Source: JACCTI01 sp051005695 (lineage in GTDB: Bacteria; Verrucomicrobiota; Verrucomicrobiia; Chthoniobacterales; UBA10450). Taken from it: a DNA stretch of 64,000 nt. Each line of letters starts with the position of its first letter. Position 1 is the first letter of the stretch. Position numbers and translations under genes: made by a program. Under the pieces are notes generated by a model. That model had not been told where the DNA came from. It searched no databases and worked only from the letters and a program-made list of their open reading frames with translations. Location of the stretch: contig JBPCJC010000046.1 of NCBI GenBank assembly GCA_051005695.1, positions 1 to 64,000 on the forward strand, in the 5' to 3' direction. Below, piece after piece: positions 1 through 8,763 of the stretch.

Positions 1-173
1 GCTCGGCCCGTTTGCCCTCAAACCTCCTGCAAGCGCAGCGCGACTTTTTTGGCGCGCACACCTATGAGCGGGTCGACAAACCCGGCGTCTTCCACACTGA
101 ATGGCTCGACTCCGGCGATCAACCAGCAGAGCGCCGCGCAGAACCGAAGAAGCCTCAACACACGAGCGAATAA
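1..173 (+). CDS. gnd: 6-phosphogluconate dehydrogenase, 3' end only
   Basis: This is the last 56 codons of an open frame entering from the left edge, ending at TAA 171-173. The translation carries the hallmark C-terminus of decarboxylating 6-phosphogluconate dehydrogenase: QRDFFGAHTYER followed by VDKPGVFHTEW, the substrate-site tail of the oxidative pentose phosphate pathway enzyme that makes ribulose 5-phosphate, CO2 and NADPH. The final 20 or so residues are a polar, Glu/Lys-rich tail with no recognised role. Everything upstream lies outside the window. The identification is firm because this C-terminal signature is highly conserved. Confidence 0.9.
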   Translation, partial: SARLPSNLLQAQRDFFGAHTYERVDKPGVFHTEWLDSGDQPAERRAEPKKPQHTSE

Positions 174-177
174 AATC

Positions 178-387
178 ATGACCTACGTCTACGAAACGAT
201 TGGCACTGACAAACCTGTCCGGCGTTTTGAGGTAACGCAAAGCATGAAAGACGCACCGCTCCGGACCGATCCGAAAACGGGCGAGCCCGTCCGCCGCGTC
301 ATCACCGGCGGCCTCGGCGTGCTCGTTCCCGGCAGTTCCGCCGGCCCATCGGTCGGTTCCTGCGGTTCGCATTGCGGCTGCCATTAA
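178..387 (+). CDS. Small FmdB-like protein
   Basis: A 69-residue protein beginning MTYVYETI, four bases after the gnd stop, so probably co-transcribed with it. The opening, the middle (QSMKDAPL, then a TGEPVRRVI stretch) and the Gly-rich continuation resemble FmdB/YhfH-type regulatory zinc-ribbon proteins, whose start is normally MPxYEYxCxxC. Here the two N-terminal CxxC cysteines are absent and the only cysteines are in a C-terminal CGSHCGCH cluster, which could bind a metal. A longer frame starting at 49 exists but would run through the end of gnd in another frame, so I prefer the start at 178. Function unknown. Confidence 0.6.
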   Translation: MTYVYETIGTDKPVRRFEVTQSMKDAPLRTDPKTGEPVRRVITGGLGVLVPGSSAGPSVGSCGSHCGCH

Positions 388-406
388 TCCCGCGCGGGCG
401 ACCAGT

Positions 407-443
407 CATCCCGAGCTGCGAAGACAGCGAGGGACCTCACACA
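407..443. repeat. Half copy of a dispersed palindromic element
   Basis: Starts GTCATCCCGAG and continues to GAGGGACCTC. It matches one arm of the inverted elements at 14301-14425, 16961-17084 and 52779-52948. Here only one arm is present, in the gap between the FmdB-like gene and the end of dnaE2. Confidence 0.75.
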
Positions 444-487
444 GGCCCGTCCTTCTCCGTTGCCTAACGAATAGTCAGGCCGCCGGC

Positions 488-3400
488 CTAATGAAAATCA
501 TGCGACGCGCTGCCGCCAATTTTCGCCTGCGCGATCGGTTTGATCGTGCGCGTTTTGATCAACACCACGCCGTCGGAGTTTTGCACTTCACCTTCGATGA
601 TCAGAAATGGCTCCTCCGTAATCAGCAGCCGCATCTTCTCGAATAAATCGGGCGTCACGATCGCATTCGAAACCCCGGTCTCATCCTCCAGGCTGATAAA
701 GACAAACCCTTTTGCCGTCCCCGGCCGCTGCCGGCAAATAACGTTCCCCGCGATTTGCACGATCGAACTGTGCCGCGCCTGCGCCAGGTCGGCCGCGCGC
801 CACGCCTCCGGCAATTCGGCCCGCAATAATTTCATCGGGTGCGGACCAGTCGTTAGGCTCATCGCGGTGTAATCCGCCTGCACTCGTTCCGCCATCGTCA
901 TCTGCGCCAAGGGAGATTTCTTCGCCTCCCTCGTCGTGACTTCGAGGAGATCGCCGTAGCGTGCTTCCTCCACCTTCCAGATCGCGTTCCGGCGATGTTC
1001 GCTGAAACAATTAAACGCTCCCAGCAAAGCCAGCCCCCGCAGTTCCTCTTTGCTGAATGCGACTCGCCGCCGCAGATCATCGAGCGAGGTAAATTCCTCC
1101 TGGGCCCGTTGCCTAACGAGTTCTTCGGCATGTTCCCGCCGCAAGCCGTGGACCACGCAAAATCCCAGTCGAATGGTCTCGTCCGAAATCACCACGCAAT
1201 TCCATTCCGATTGCGCGGCACACACCGGCAAAGTCTTTACGCCATGCCGGCGCGCATCTTTCACGATCGTCGCCGGCGCATAAAAACCCATCGGCTGATT
1301 GTTCAAGAGGCTGGCGTAAAACTCCGGCGCGCGATGCACTTTCAGATACGCGCTTCCGTAGGCCAGGATGGCGAAACTGATCGCGTGCGATTCTGGAAAA
1401 CCGTAGAGCGCAAAGGAAGTAATCGACTGCATAATCTTCTCGATCGCCTCCGGCGCGACTTGGTTCTTCTGCATCGCGGCGCGCAATTTCACGCTCACTT
1501 TGCTTATCCGTTCCTGCGAACGATGAAAACTTAGCGCACGCCGTAACTCCTCCGCTTCGTCGCCGGAAAAATTCGCCATGATCATCGCGATCTTGAGCAG
1601 CTGTTCTTGAAACAACGGCACTCCCAGAGTGCGACCGAGAATCGGCTGCAGGCGTTCGTCGAAATAAGTCACCGGCTCCTTGCCCGCGCGCCGGTTCAAG
1701 TACGGATGCACCATGTCGCCCTGGATCGGTCCCGGCCGAATGATCGCGACCTCGATGACGACGTCGTAAAAGCATTTCGGTTTCATCCGCGGCAACGTCG
1801 CCATCTGCGCGCGACTCTCGATTTGGAAAACGCCGATCGTGTCCGCCTGCTCCATCATCTCGTAAGTCGCCGCGTCGTCTTTCGGGATGTGGGCCAGATC
1901 GAGCGGCCGGCCCCGTTCTCGGCAAAGTTCGAACGCATCCTGCATGACCGACATCATCCCCAGGCCTAACAAGTCCACCTTCACGATCCCGAGGTCTTCA
2001 CAGTCATCCTTGTCCCACTGCGCGACCACTCGTCCGGGCATGGAGGCGTTTTCCAAGGGAACGAAAGAGCTGAGCTTGTTCTGGCAGATAATCATCCCGC
2101 CCGAGTGTTGTCCGAGATGCCGCGGCAAACCGTAGAGCGCGCGGTACAGCCTAACGAATGCTGGCATGCGCGGATGTGCGTTCGGCAAACCCGCCTGCTC
2201 GATCTGCGCTTCCAGATCCATCGTGTGCGGGAAATCGCCGTTCGCGAATAAATGCGAAAAGCGGTCGAGAATGTTCGGCGCGAAATTCAGCGCCTTGCCA
2301 ATCTCACGCGCCGCGCTTCGACCGCGATAAGTGATCACGTTCGCGGTCATGGCCGCGCCATGTTTCCCGTAGCGCCGGTAGACTTCCTGGATCACGCTCT
2401 CGCGCCGATCACCGCTCGGCAGATCGAGATCGATGTCCGGCCAGCCCTTGCGGCTCTCGCTCAGGAAACGTTCGAAGACGAGATGATTACTCACCGGATC
2501 GACCGGCGTGATTCCGAGACAAAAACAAACCGCGCTGTTCGCCGCACTGCCGCGGCCCTGCACCATCACATTGTGTTCGCGGCAGAAATTAACGATGTCC
2601 CAGACGATTAAAAAATAACCGGAGAACCCGAGCCGCGCGATCAACCCCAGTTCCTCCTCGATCTGTCGCCGCACTTTTGTGCTCACCGCCTCGTAACGCT
2701 GCTGCGCGCCGAACCAGGTGATCGTGCGCAGGAACGAATTCATGTCGTGACCTGCCGGCACCGGAAAATTCGGAAAAGCGTAGCCGATGTTTTCGAGGGA
2801 AAATTCGAGCCGTTCCGCGAGTCGCTCCGTATTCGTGATCGCTTCCGGCAAATCGCGAAAGAGCGCGCGCATTTCCCGATCGCTCTTCAGGTGACGCTCG
2901 GCGTTTTCGGTGAGCAATTTGCCCGCGACATCGAGATGGGTGTGCTCACGAATGCAGGTGAAGACATCGAGCACTTCGCGCCCGTGCGTGGTCGCGTACT
3001 GCACGCCGTTGGTCGCGATCGTCGTGAGGCGAAATTGTTCGGCCAGATCCAGCAGCGCGCGGTTGCGCTTTTCTTCTCCGCGCAAAAAATGCCGCTGCAG
3101 TTCGACGTAAATGTTGTCGCCGCCGAAAGCGTCGATGAGACGCTGGGCGTGATCGGCCGGACTCCGGGGAGCGCAGGCTGTCAGCCTGCTGCGTTCGGCA
3201 GCTTGCCGGACGGATGTGCGCCATTCACGTGGGGCGCGCGCAGATGTTTTCGGCAAGCTGCCGAAAACTGCAGGCTGGCAGCCTGCGCTCCACAGCAGCG
3301 CGACCAAACCTTCACTGAATTCCGGCAGCTCGCTCCACTGCACCGCGCATTCGCCTTTCACCTTGCTCCGCAGATGCGCTGCGGTCAGGAGCGCGCAGAG

Positions 3401-3661
3401 ATTGGCATAGCCGGTTTTCGATTTGACCAGCACGGGTAAGACGCTGCCGTCTTCCATCGTCAATTCGCAGCCCACGATCGGCCGCACGCCTTGTTCGCGC
3501 GCGGCGACGGAAAATCTTTGCGAACCGTAAACTCCATTGCGATCGAGCAAGGCCGCCGCCGGCATCCCGAGCGCGCCGGCGACTTCCGCTATCTGCTCGG
3601 GAAACGAACCGCCCCGAAGAAAACTGAAAGCACTGGCCGCATGAAGTTCGACGTAGGCCAT
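488..3661 (-). CDS. dnaE2: Error-prone DNA polymerase DnaE2 (ImuC)
   Basis: A 1057-residue C-family polymerase of the SOS mutasome, the catalytic partner of ImuA and ImuB in translesion synthesis. An N-terminal PHP domain occupies roughly residues 1-270 (opening YVELHAASAFSFLRG). The polymerase core shows PDIDLD at 408-413 and KVDLLGLGMM at about 561-570, which carry the catalytic aspartates. A late OB-fold segment contains GFVFISLEDETG. Length matches the family. Residues about 124-165 come from a 123-bp palindromic repeat inserted in frame. The gene lies 12 bases after the ImuB C-terminal fragment on the same strand, so the two are probably one transcript. The stop codon sits in a near match (GCCTAATGA) of the iterated 9-mer. 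Confidence 0.95.
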   Translation of the reverse strand: MAYVELHAASAFSFLRGGSFPEQIAEVAGALGMPAAALLDRNGVYGSQRFSVAAREQGVRPIVGCELTMEDGSVLPVLVKSKTGYANLCALLTAAHLRSKVKGECAVQWSELPEFSEGLVALLWSAGCQPAVFGSLPKTSARAPREWRTSVRQAAERSRLTACAPRSPADHAQRLIDAFGGDNIYVELQRHFLRGEEKRNRALLDLAEQFRLTTIATNGVQYATTHGREVLDVFTCIREHTHLDVAGKLLTENAERHLKSDREMRALFRDLPEAITNTERLAERLEFSLENIGYAFPNFPVPAGHDMNSFLRTITWFGAQQRYEAVSTKVRRQIEEELGLIARLGFSGYFLIVWDIVNFCREHNVMVQGRGSAANSAVCFCLGITPVDPVSNHLVFERFLSESRKGWPDIDLDLPSGDRRESVIQEVYRRYGKHGAAMTANVITYRGRSAAREIGKALNFAPNILDRFSHLFANGDFPHTMDLEAQIEQAGLPNAHPRMPAFVRLYRALYGLPRHLGQHSGGMIICQNKLSSFVPLENASMPGRVVAQWDKDDCEDLGIVKVDLLGLGMMSVMQDAFELCRERGRPLDLAHIPKDDAATYEMMEQADTIGVFQIESRAQMATLPRMKPKCFYDVVIEVAIIRPGPIQGDMVHPYLNRRAGKEPVTYFDERLQPILGRTLGVPLFQEQLLKIAMIMANFSGDEAEELRRALSFHRSQERISKVSVKLRAAMQKNQVAPEAIEKIMQSITSFALYGFPESHAISFAILAYGSAYLKVHRAPEFYASLLNNQPMGFYAPATIVKDARRHGVKTLPVCAAQSEWNCVVISDETIRLGFCVVHGLRREHAEELVRQRAQEEFTSLDDLRRRVAFSKEELRGLALLGAFNCFSEHRRNAIWKVEEARYGDLLEVTTREAKKSPLAQMTMAERVQADYTAMSLTTGPHPMKLLRAELPEAWRAADLAQARHSSIVQIAGNVICRQRPGTAKGFVFISLEDETGVSNAIVTPDLFEKMRLLITEEPFLIIEGEVQNSDGVVLIKTRTIKPIAQAKIGGSASHDFH
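3169..3291. repeat. 123-bp palindromic element inside dnaE2
   Basis: The ends are inverted repeats: GGAGCGCAGGCTG at the left and CAGGCTGGCAGCCTGCGCTCC-type sequence at the right. An inner pair is built on GGCAAGCTGCCG. The length is exactly 41 codons, so the dnaE2 reading frame stays open through it. The encoded peptide (SAGCQPA ... LTACAPRS) has no place in the PHP fold of other DnaE2 proteins as I know them. Confidence 0.8.
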
Positions 3662-3673
3662 GGCGCGGTCATC

Positions 3674-4642
3674 TCAATCGTAAATTCCATCGAGCTGCCA
3701 GCCCGCCGCTGTCTGGTGACACCGACAAAGCACGCCCTCGTCCAACACGAGATCCCATTCCGCGCGCGCCCAGGCTTGCTCGTTCCACCAATTTCCCGAG
3801 GCCATAAATGGCCCCGCTTCCTCCCGCACTTCTCCCTGCACGGGCGCGCTCCGCAGATGCACCGGCTGGTTTGCTTCCAGCAAGACTGACGCCGGCGTGG
3901 CCACACGAAACCGACGCAAAGCCGGCCCAACAACCGCGGGCCAAGTCTCGTTAGGCGCGGGCATCTCCCAGGTGAAGGCCTCCATCCGGAAAACATCCGG
4001 CCGATGAGTTTCCTCCAGGACCGCGCGGCCGACGCGCTCGTAGCCTAACAAACCGGAAAGACGTGCAAGCGTTTCGGAAAGTTGCGCCGGATCGCGCAGC
4101 GCGCTCTCGAACAAACTGAATTGTTGCTGTCCCGGCTGGCTCGGAGTCGCTTCCAGAGTCACGGCCACGATCGGCGCTGACGAAGTAAAATTTTCCAGGT
4201 GCGTGTGCAGCATCCGGAAGAGCACTTCGAGATGGTTGCTCGGCTGGGGAATTTTAAAGAGGTGCCCGTAGCTGCTTTTGTCGCTGAAGGTGATCTGCAA
4301 GTTCAGCGACTGCGCGACCAGGTAAAGCGCGCCCAGGCGCAGGGTGAGTTGCTCTAAAAACCGTCGCAGAATAAAGAGCAAAGGCTCGGTGGTTTCGATT
4401 TCGTTTTCGAACTCGAAACTTTCGACGAACGATTCCGGCGGCGGGACCAGCTTGAGCAGGCGCATGGTTTGGCCGCGAGCGCGTTCCCACATCCGCACTC
4501 CTTCCGGGCCAAGGCGAAGACTGACGTCTTCTTTCGCGAGGGCGGCAAATTGGCCTAACGAGTGCAAGCCCCAGGTATGGAGGAGGGCAATGATCCGCTG
4601 CACGTCCGCGGCGCGCTCGGCGGCTTTTCTGGCGTTGCCCAT
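3674..4642 (-). CDS. imuB: ImuB, C-terminal half (little finger and tail)
   Basis: 322 residues corresponding to the second half of ImuB, the catalytically inactive Y-family polymerase homologue that links ImuA and DnaE2 to the beta clamp. It opens with the helix-hairpin segment normally found in mid-ImuB (LLHTWGLHSLGQFAAL, then RLGPEGVRMWERARG) and continues through the little-finger-like and C-terminal regions. The palm/fingers half is missing here and is encoded at 13747-14268 on the other strand, ending exactly where this one begins. ATG 4642 is four bases from the stop of the upstream repeat protein, so translation may be coupled to it. dnaE2 follows after 12 bases. Full ImuB is usually about 500 residues; 173 plus 322 gives 495. 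Confidence 0.85.
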   Translation of the reverse strand: MGNARKAAERAADVQRIIALLHTWGLHSLGQFAALAKEDVSLRLGPEGVRMWERARGQTMRLLKLVPPPESFVESFEFENEIETTEPLLFILRRFLEQLTLRLGALYLVAQSLNLQITFSDKSSYGHLFKIPQPSNHLEVLFRMLHTHLENFTSSAPIVAVTLEATPSQPGQQQFSLFESALRDPAQLSETLARLSGLLGYERVGRAVLEETHRPDVFRMEAFTWEMPAPNETWPAVVGPALRRFRVATPASVLLEANQPVHLRSAPVQGEVREEAGPFMASGNWWNEQAWARAEWDLVLDEGVLCRCHQTAAGWQLDGIYD

Positions 4643-4646
4643 GGCC

Positions 4647-6587
4647 TTACCGGCGGGGCGGGAGGAGCCGCGCTTTCACCTCCGCGGCGAGCGAGGAATT
4701 TGCGATCCACGCACTGGCGCGCGCCGCATCCGTTTTTAACCACGCGTTTGCGAGCGACTCCATCTGACTGTTGCGCGTCTTTTCGTTCCCGATCGTCTCC
4801 GCCCATTGCACCGCGGTTTGCGGATCCGTCATGACCACGCGCCGGGTGTAAGCCGCGACCGCGGTGTCGCGCGAAGGCCCGGCCGCCAAGGTTCCCAGCC
4901 AGGCGCCGGCGGCATAGGGATCGTTTTGCGACCAGCGATTCATCAGGTTTTCGAAGGCGTGCTCGCGAGTTTTTCCCTCGGGAATGGAAGCGACCCAGCG
5001 GCTGGCCGCTTGCGGATCATCGCCCGCCCATTGCCAGGCGATGGCGGCGCTGGCGCTGTTTTGCGCTTCGCCCGGCGGCATCTGGCTGACGATGCGAGAC
5101 GCTTCCCGCGGATCGGATTCCGCGACGACCGCGACGATTCCCGGAAGGACGAGATCGCGCCCGTTGCTTTCGGCTAAACTTCCGGCCCAACGCAGAGCCG
5201 CTTGCGGATCATTCCGCGCCCATTGGCGGGAAACATTTTCCAGCAAACTTTTGCGGCCATCGGCTTCGGTCGCGCGCAGCGCAAAATCTGCGGCCGCCGG
5301 CGGATCCGCGTCGCTCCATTGCGCAATAATATTGGTGAGCGCGTTTTGCCGCGCGGCGCCTTGCGGAAGTTTTTGCGCCCAGGTGACTGCGCCCTGGATG
5401 TCGCTGTTCGCTAATTGCACCGCGATCGCGCTGGTCGCTTCTTCCTGCACTTTGCCCGCCGGCAGCGTGGCGACGTATTCCGCGGCCGCCGGCGGATCGG
5501 CCTGCACCCAACTCGTTAGGGCAAAACGGAGGGCGTTCCGCTGCACGTCACCCGCGGGCAATTGCTCGGCCCAGGCAAGCGCACTGCGCGCATCGGTCAG
5601 CGCCCATTGCCGCGCAATGTTGCCGACCGATTGATCGCGCACCGAACCGACCGGCAGATCATTGATGATCGCGGCCGCGCGCTGCGGATCTTTGTTCGCC
5701 CAACTGGAGAGAATATTTTGCAGGGCATTGTTCCGGCCTTGTCCGGGCGGAAGCGCTTTCGCCCAGGCAAAAGCGGCTTCCGGATCCTGGTTCGCCCAGT
5801 TGGAACCGATCACCTGGATGGCAGCATCGCGGCTTTGTCCCGGCGGCAATTGGCTCGCGCGTTCCGCTGCGGCCAGCGGATCGCTCGCGGTCCATTTACT
5901 GAAGATCGGCCAATACAAACTCTGGCGATGCCGACCCGCCGGCAGCGTCTCGAGAAAGGCGAGCGCGCTTTGCGGATCCTTCTCGGCCAAGGCGGAGACG
6001 ATGGTTTGGAGAGCTTGATCGCGCGCCGGTCCAGCCGGCAGTTGCTGCGCCCAAGTGGTGGCCGCGGCGGTATCGCGTTCGGCCCAACCGGCGACCGCGC
6101 TGGTGATCGCCCAATTGCGTGCCGTGCCCGGCGCGATCGCCTGCGCGTAAGCGATCGCGGCTTGCGGTGCAAATTCCGCCCAGCGCCCTACGACTAACGA
6201 GACCAGCATGCTTTTCTCCTGCGGCTTGGTCAGGCCTTCGACGAAGGCGAGAACTTCGCGGACGTTTTTCGCGTCGATGGAATCGGCAATCTTGCTGAAG
6301 GTGGCGTAAGTGCGGCGACTCGAAGGCCGGCCGAGCGCGGCTTTCATTCGCGCGATGATGCTCCCGCTCGAAGAATCGGCCGGTTGATTTTCCGAGGCGT
6401 CTGCGGGCGTGACGGCTGGCAAAATTTGCGGCACCGGCGTGTTCGCGGCCAGCGGGACGGGCGCAATTATTTTTGTCGGGGCGGCGGAAGGCGCAAGCGG
6501 TGCGGCGTAATGACCAATCGCGATCCCGAGCGCCAGAGCGGGGAGCACGAGCAGCAATGGGAAAAGGAAACGCGGCACGTTTTTCAT
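4647..6587 (-). CDS. Exported protein of about fifteen 33-residue helical repeats
   Basis: A 646-residue protein with an N-terminal signal or anchor segment (FLFPLLLVLPALALGIAIG). From about residue 110 onward it is made of units following the pattern DPxAAxxWAxxLPxGxxRxxAxxxIxxxWAxx. This is a short two-helix repeat of about 33 residues that should stack as a solenoid like TPR or HEAT arrays. Such proteins are common in Verrucomicrobia and Planctomycetes but I know of no assigned function. A LexA-type box lies 20 bases upstream of the ATG, and the ImuB C-terminal fragment and dnaE2 follow directly. This gene may therefore lead an SOS-controlled transcript, which is unusual for an exported scaffold-type protein. 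Confidence 0.75.
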   Translation of the reverse strand: MKNVPRFLFPLLLVLPALALGIAIGHYAAPLAPSAAPTKIIAPVPLAANTPVPQILPAVTPADASENQPADSSSGSIIARMKAALGRPSSRRTYATFSKIADSIDAKNVREVLAFVEGLTKPQEKSMLVSLVVGRWAEFAPQAAIAYAQAIAPGTARNWAITSAVAGWAERDTAAATTWAQQLPAGPARDQALQTIVSALAEKDPQSALAFLETLPAGRHRQSLYWPIFSKWTASDPLAAAERASQLPPGQSRDAAIQVIGSNWANQDPEAAFAWAKALPPGQGRNNALQNILSSWANKDPQRAAAIINDLPVGSVRDQSVGNIARQWALTDARSALAWAEQLPAGDVQRNALRFALTSWVQADPPAAAEYVATLPAGKVQEEATSAIAVQLANSDIQGAVTWAQKLPQGAARQNALTNIIAQWSDADPPAAADFALRATEADGRKSLLENVSRQWARNDPQAALRWAGSLAESNGRDLVLPGIVAVVAESDPREASRIVSQMPPGEAQNSASAAIAWQWAGDDPQAASRWVASIPEGKTREHAFENLMNRWSQNDPYAAGAWLGTLAAGPSRDTAVAAYTRRVVMTDPQTAVQWAETIGNEKTRNSQMESLANAWLKTDAARASAWIANSSLAAEVKARLLPPRR

Positions 6588-6606
6588 TTAGCGGAAAGGT
6601 TCGATA

Positions 6607-6620
6607 TGTTCAAGTGATCG
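6607..6620 (-). promoter_or_regulatory. Probable LexA box upstream of repeat protein-imuB(C)-dnaE2
   Basis: Minus-strand sequence CGATCACTTGAACA. It differs at one base of 14 from the box in front of imuA (CGTTCACTTGAACA), with the same orientation relative to its gene, and ends 20 bases before ATG 6587. One half site is imperfect against the verrucomicrobial consensus TGTTC-N4-GAACA. Confidence 0.6.
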
Positions 6621-6662
6621 TATTTCAACCGGAGCGCACCATCCGCCGCCGCCGGCTCGCAT

Positions 6663-8708
6663 TCACTTGATGATCTGCAGCGGACAACTCGGGAGCGCGC
6701 GCAAAAACGCCCGCCCATACGTCTTGGTCACGATCCGATTATCGAGGATGACGACGATCCCTTTGTCGCTCCGGGTGCGGATCAAACGCCCGACGCCCTG
6801 GCGTAATTTCAGGATCGCTTCCGGGAGTGAATATTCCGTGAAGGGATCGCCGCCGCGTTCCTGGATCAACTCCAGTTTTGCTTCGATCAAGGGATGATCG
6901 GGCACCGCGAACGGCAGGCGGGTGATGATCACATTCGAGAGCGCATCGCCCGGGACATCCACCCCCATCCAAAAACTGTCCGTCCCGAAAAGCACGCTGC
7001 GCTCGGTGGATTTAAATTCCTCGAGTAATTTTCCGCGCGGCGCGCCCTGCCCTTGCACGAGGAGGTTCATTTTTTCCTTCGCGAAGAACGGCTGCATCTC
7101 TTCCGCGAGCTGCTGCATCCCGCGATAGCTGGTGAACAAAACAAACGCGCGGCCTTTAGTTTCCTGGACGAAATGGGCGACCCATTCGGCGAGCGCGCTG
7201 TTGTAACCGGCATCGCGCGGATCGGGCATTTTTTGCACGACGAACAATTTCATCTGCGCGGGAAAATCGAACGGGCTTCCGAGCTGCAACGGCTGCGCTT
7301 CCATCGCGCCGATCCGCCGGCGGAAATACGCCAGGTCCGGCTGGCCGACCGCGAGGGTCGCGCTGGTCATGACGCAGGAGCAATTTTCGCGAAAAATCAT
7401 TCGCCGGAGGACCGGCGCGATATCGATCGGCGCGGCATTGATCGAAAAAAACTGCGCCGTTTTTCCGGTGCGCTCGATCCAGTAGACGTGGTCGTCCGCG
7501 CTTTGCTCGAGAAACATCGCGATCCCGCTGCGCGCTTCGCTGATCCGGCGGCCGAGTTCCTGCATCTCGGCCTTAAGGAATTCGTCTTCCGTTCGCCTAA
7601 CGACTTCAATGATTCGCACCTGGAGCGCGGCCAGTTGGGCGCTGATGGTGTCCGGGACAAAGTCCGGCTGGCGCACGCGCACTTCGCGGCCTTTGCGAAA
7701 ATCTGCGCGCTCGCCGAGCCCGGTGAAAAAGCTGTCGACTTCATCCGCGAGCGACGCGGCCAAGGTGACGCCGGCGGCATCGCGCGTGACCGTGAAAAGG
7801 CCTTTTTTGCTCCGAGGGTTGTAGAGCCGATGAATGGTCGCGCGCAAACCGTACTGCGAGATATTCATCCCGATCTGGCGCGAAGCGACCTGCTCGACGG
7901 TGTGGGCTTCGTCGAAAACGATGAAGTCGTTAGGGAAAAGATAGCCGCTCGCGCGCTCCACCTGGTCGGCTTCGCTGCCGAGAAGCATGAAAAGAAGAGT
8001 GTGGTTGGCCACGATCACGTCCGCGGCGAGGAGCCGTTTGCGCGCTTGTTGGAAAAAACAATTCGCGGTCTGCCCGCAGATCTTGGTGGTGCAAATGTGC
8101 GCCTCGCTGCAAACCTGCGCCCACACTTTCGGGTCGGGTTCGAGAGGGAGATCACTTAACGAGCCGTCGCGCGTTCGGCCGGCCCATTCCGCGATTCGTT
8201 CCAGTTCCGCCTGTTCCGGGCCGGTAAAAAGTTCGCTCGCTTGCTGGCGCGCGCGCTCCAGCCGGCGCGGACACAAATAATTTTGCCGGCCCTTCATCAA
8301 CGCGGCCTCGAACTCGACCGGGAGAATTTTTTTCAGGATCGGGATGTCTTTGTAAAGGAGCTGCTCCTGGAGATTGATCGTGTGCGTGGAGATGATCGCT
8401 TTCTTGCCCTGCTCGAGCGCGTAGAGAATCGCGGGCACCAGATAAGCGATCGATTTGCCGACGCCGGTGCCTGCTTCCAGGACCAGATGCCGCTCTTCTT
8501 CGAGCGCGCGTGCGACGGCGATCGCCATCTCCTGTTGCTCGGCGCGGAATTCGAAATTCTTCGCCTTCGCCAGTAATCCGCTCTCGGAAAAAATCGTCCC
8601 CACGCGCTCGACAAAATCGCTCCCGAGCGTTTCCCGGAGCGCGATCATGAGATTTGGACTTTGCGATTCGCCATTTGGGCTTTTCTTACTGATCGCCGCC
8701 GGCGCCAT
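6663..8708 (-). CDS. DinG/YoaA-family ATP-dependent DNA helicase
   Basis: A 681-residue superfamily 2 helicase of the XPD/DinG type. Walker A is LEAGTGVGKSIAYL. The iron-sulfur region has cysteines in LCPRRL, CSEAHICTTKICG and NCFFQQ. The DEAH box is FDEAHTVEQ, and the C-terminal motif VI is RQGVGRLIR. Family members unwind 5'-3' at R-loops and replication forks and are often DNA-damage linked in other bacteria. The gene diverges from the downstream permease with overlapping 5' regions: its first codons lie upstream of and against GTG 8764. I see no LexA box in front of it, so SOS control is not shown. Confidence 0.88.
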   Translation of the reverse strand: MAPAAISKKSPNGESQSPNLMIALRETLGSDFVERVGTIFSESGLLAKAKNFEFRAEQQEMAIAVARALEEERHLVLEAGTGVGKSIAYLVPAILYALEQGKKAIISTHTINLQEQLLYKDIPILKKILPVEFEAALMKGRQNYLCPRRLERARQQASELFTGPEQAELERIAEWAGRTRDGSLSDLPLEPDPKVWAQVCSEAHICTTKICGQTANCFFQQARKRLLAADVIVANHTLLFMLLGSEADQVERASGYLFPNDFIVFDEAHTVEQVASRQIGMNISQYGLRATIHRLYNPRSKKGLFTVTRDAAGVTLAASLADEVDSFFTGLGERADFRKGREVRVRQPDFVPDTISAQLAALQVRIIEVVRRTEDEFLKAEMQELGRRISEARSGIAMFLEQSADDHVYWIERTGKTAQFFSINAAPIDIAPVLRRMIFRENCSCVMTSATLAVGQPDLAYFRRRIGAMEAQPLQLGSPFDFPAQMKLFVVQKMPDPRDAGYNSALAEWVAHFVQETKGRAFVLFTSYRGMQQLAEEMQPFFAKEKMNLLVQGQGAPRGKLLEEFKSTERSVLFGTDSFWMGVDVPGDALSNVIITRLPFAVPDHPLIEAKLELIQERGGDPFTEYSLPEAILKLRQGVGRLIRTRSDKGIVVILDNRIVTKTYGRAFLRALPSCPLQIIK

Positions 8709-8763
8709 CCCGACGGGAGCGCCGGGAAGTTACTCCACCCATCCGAAAATCCAAAGTTCCGCC

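Noticed and set aside
2747..3439. Long plus-strand frame inside dnaE2
   Set aside because: Shadow frame; dnaE2 on the other strand has full conserved motifs across this region.
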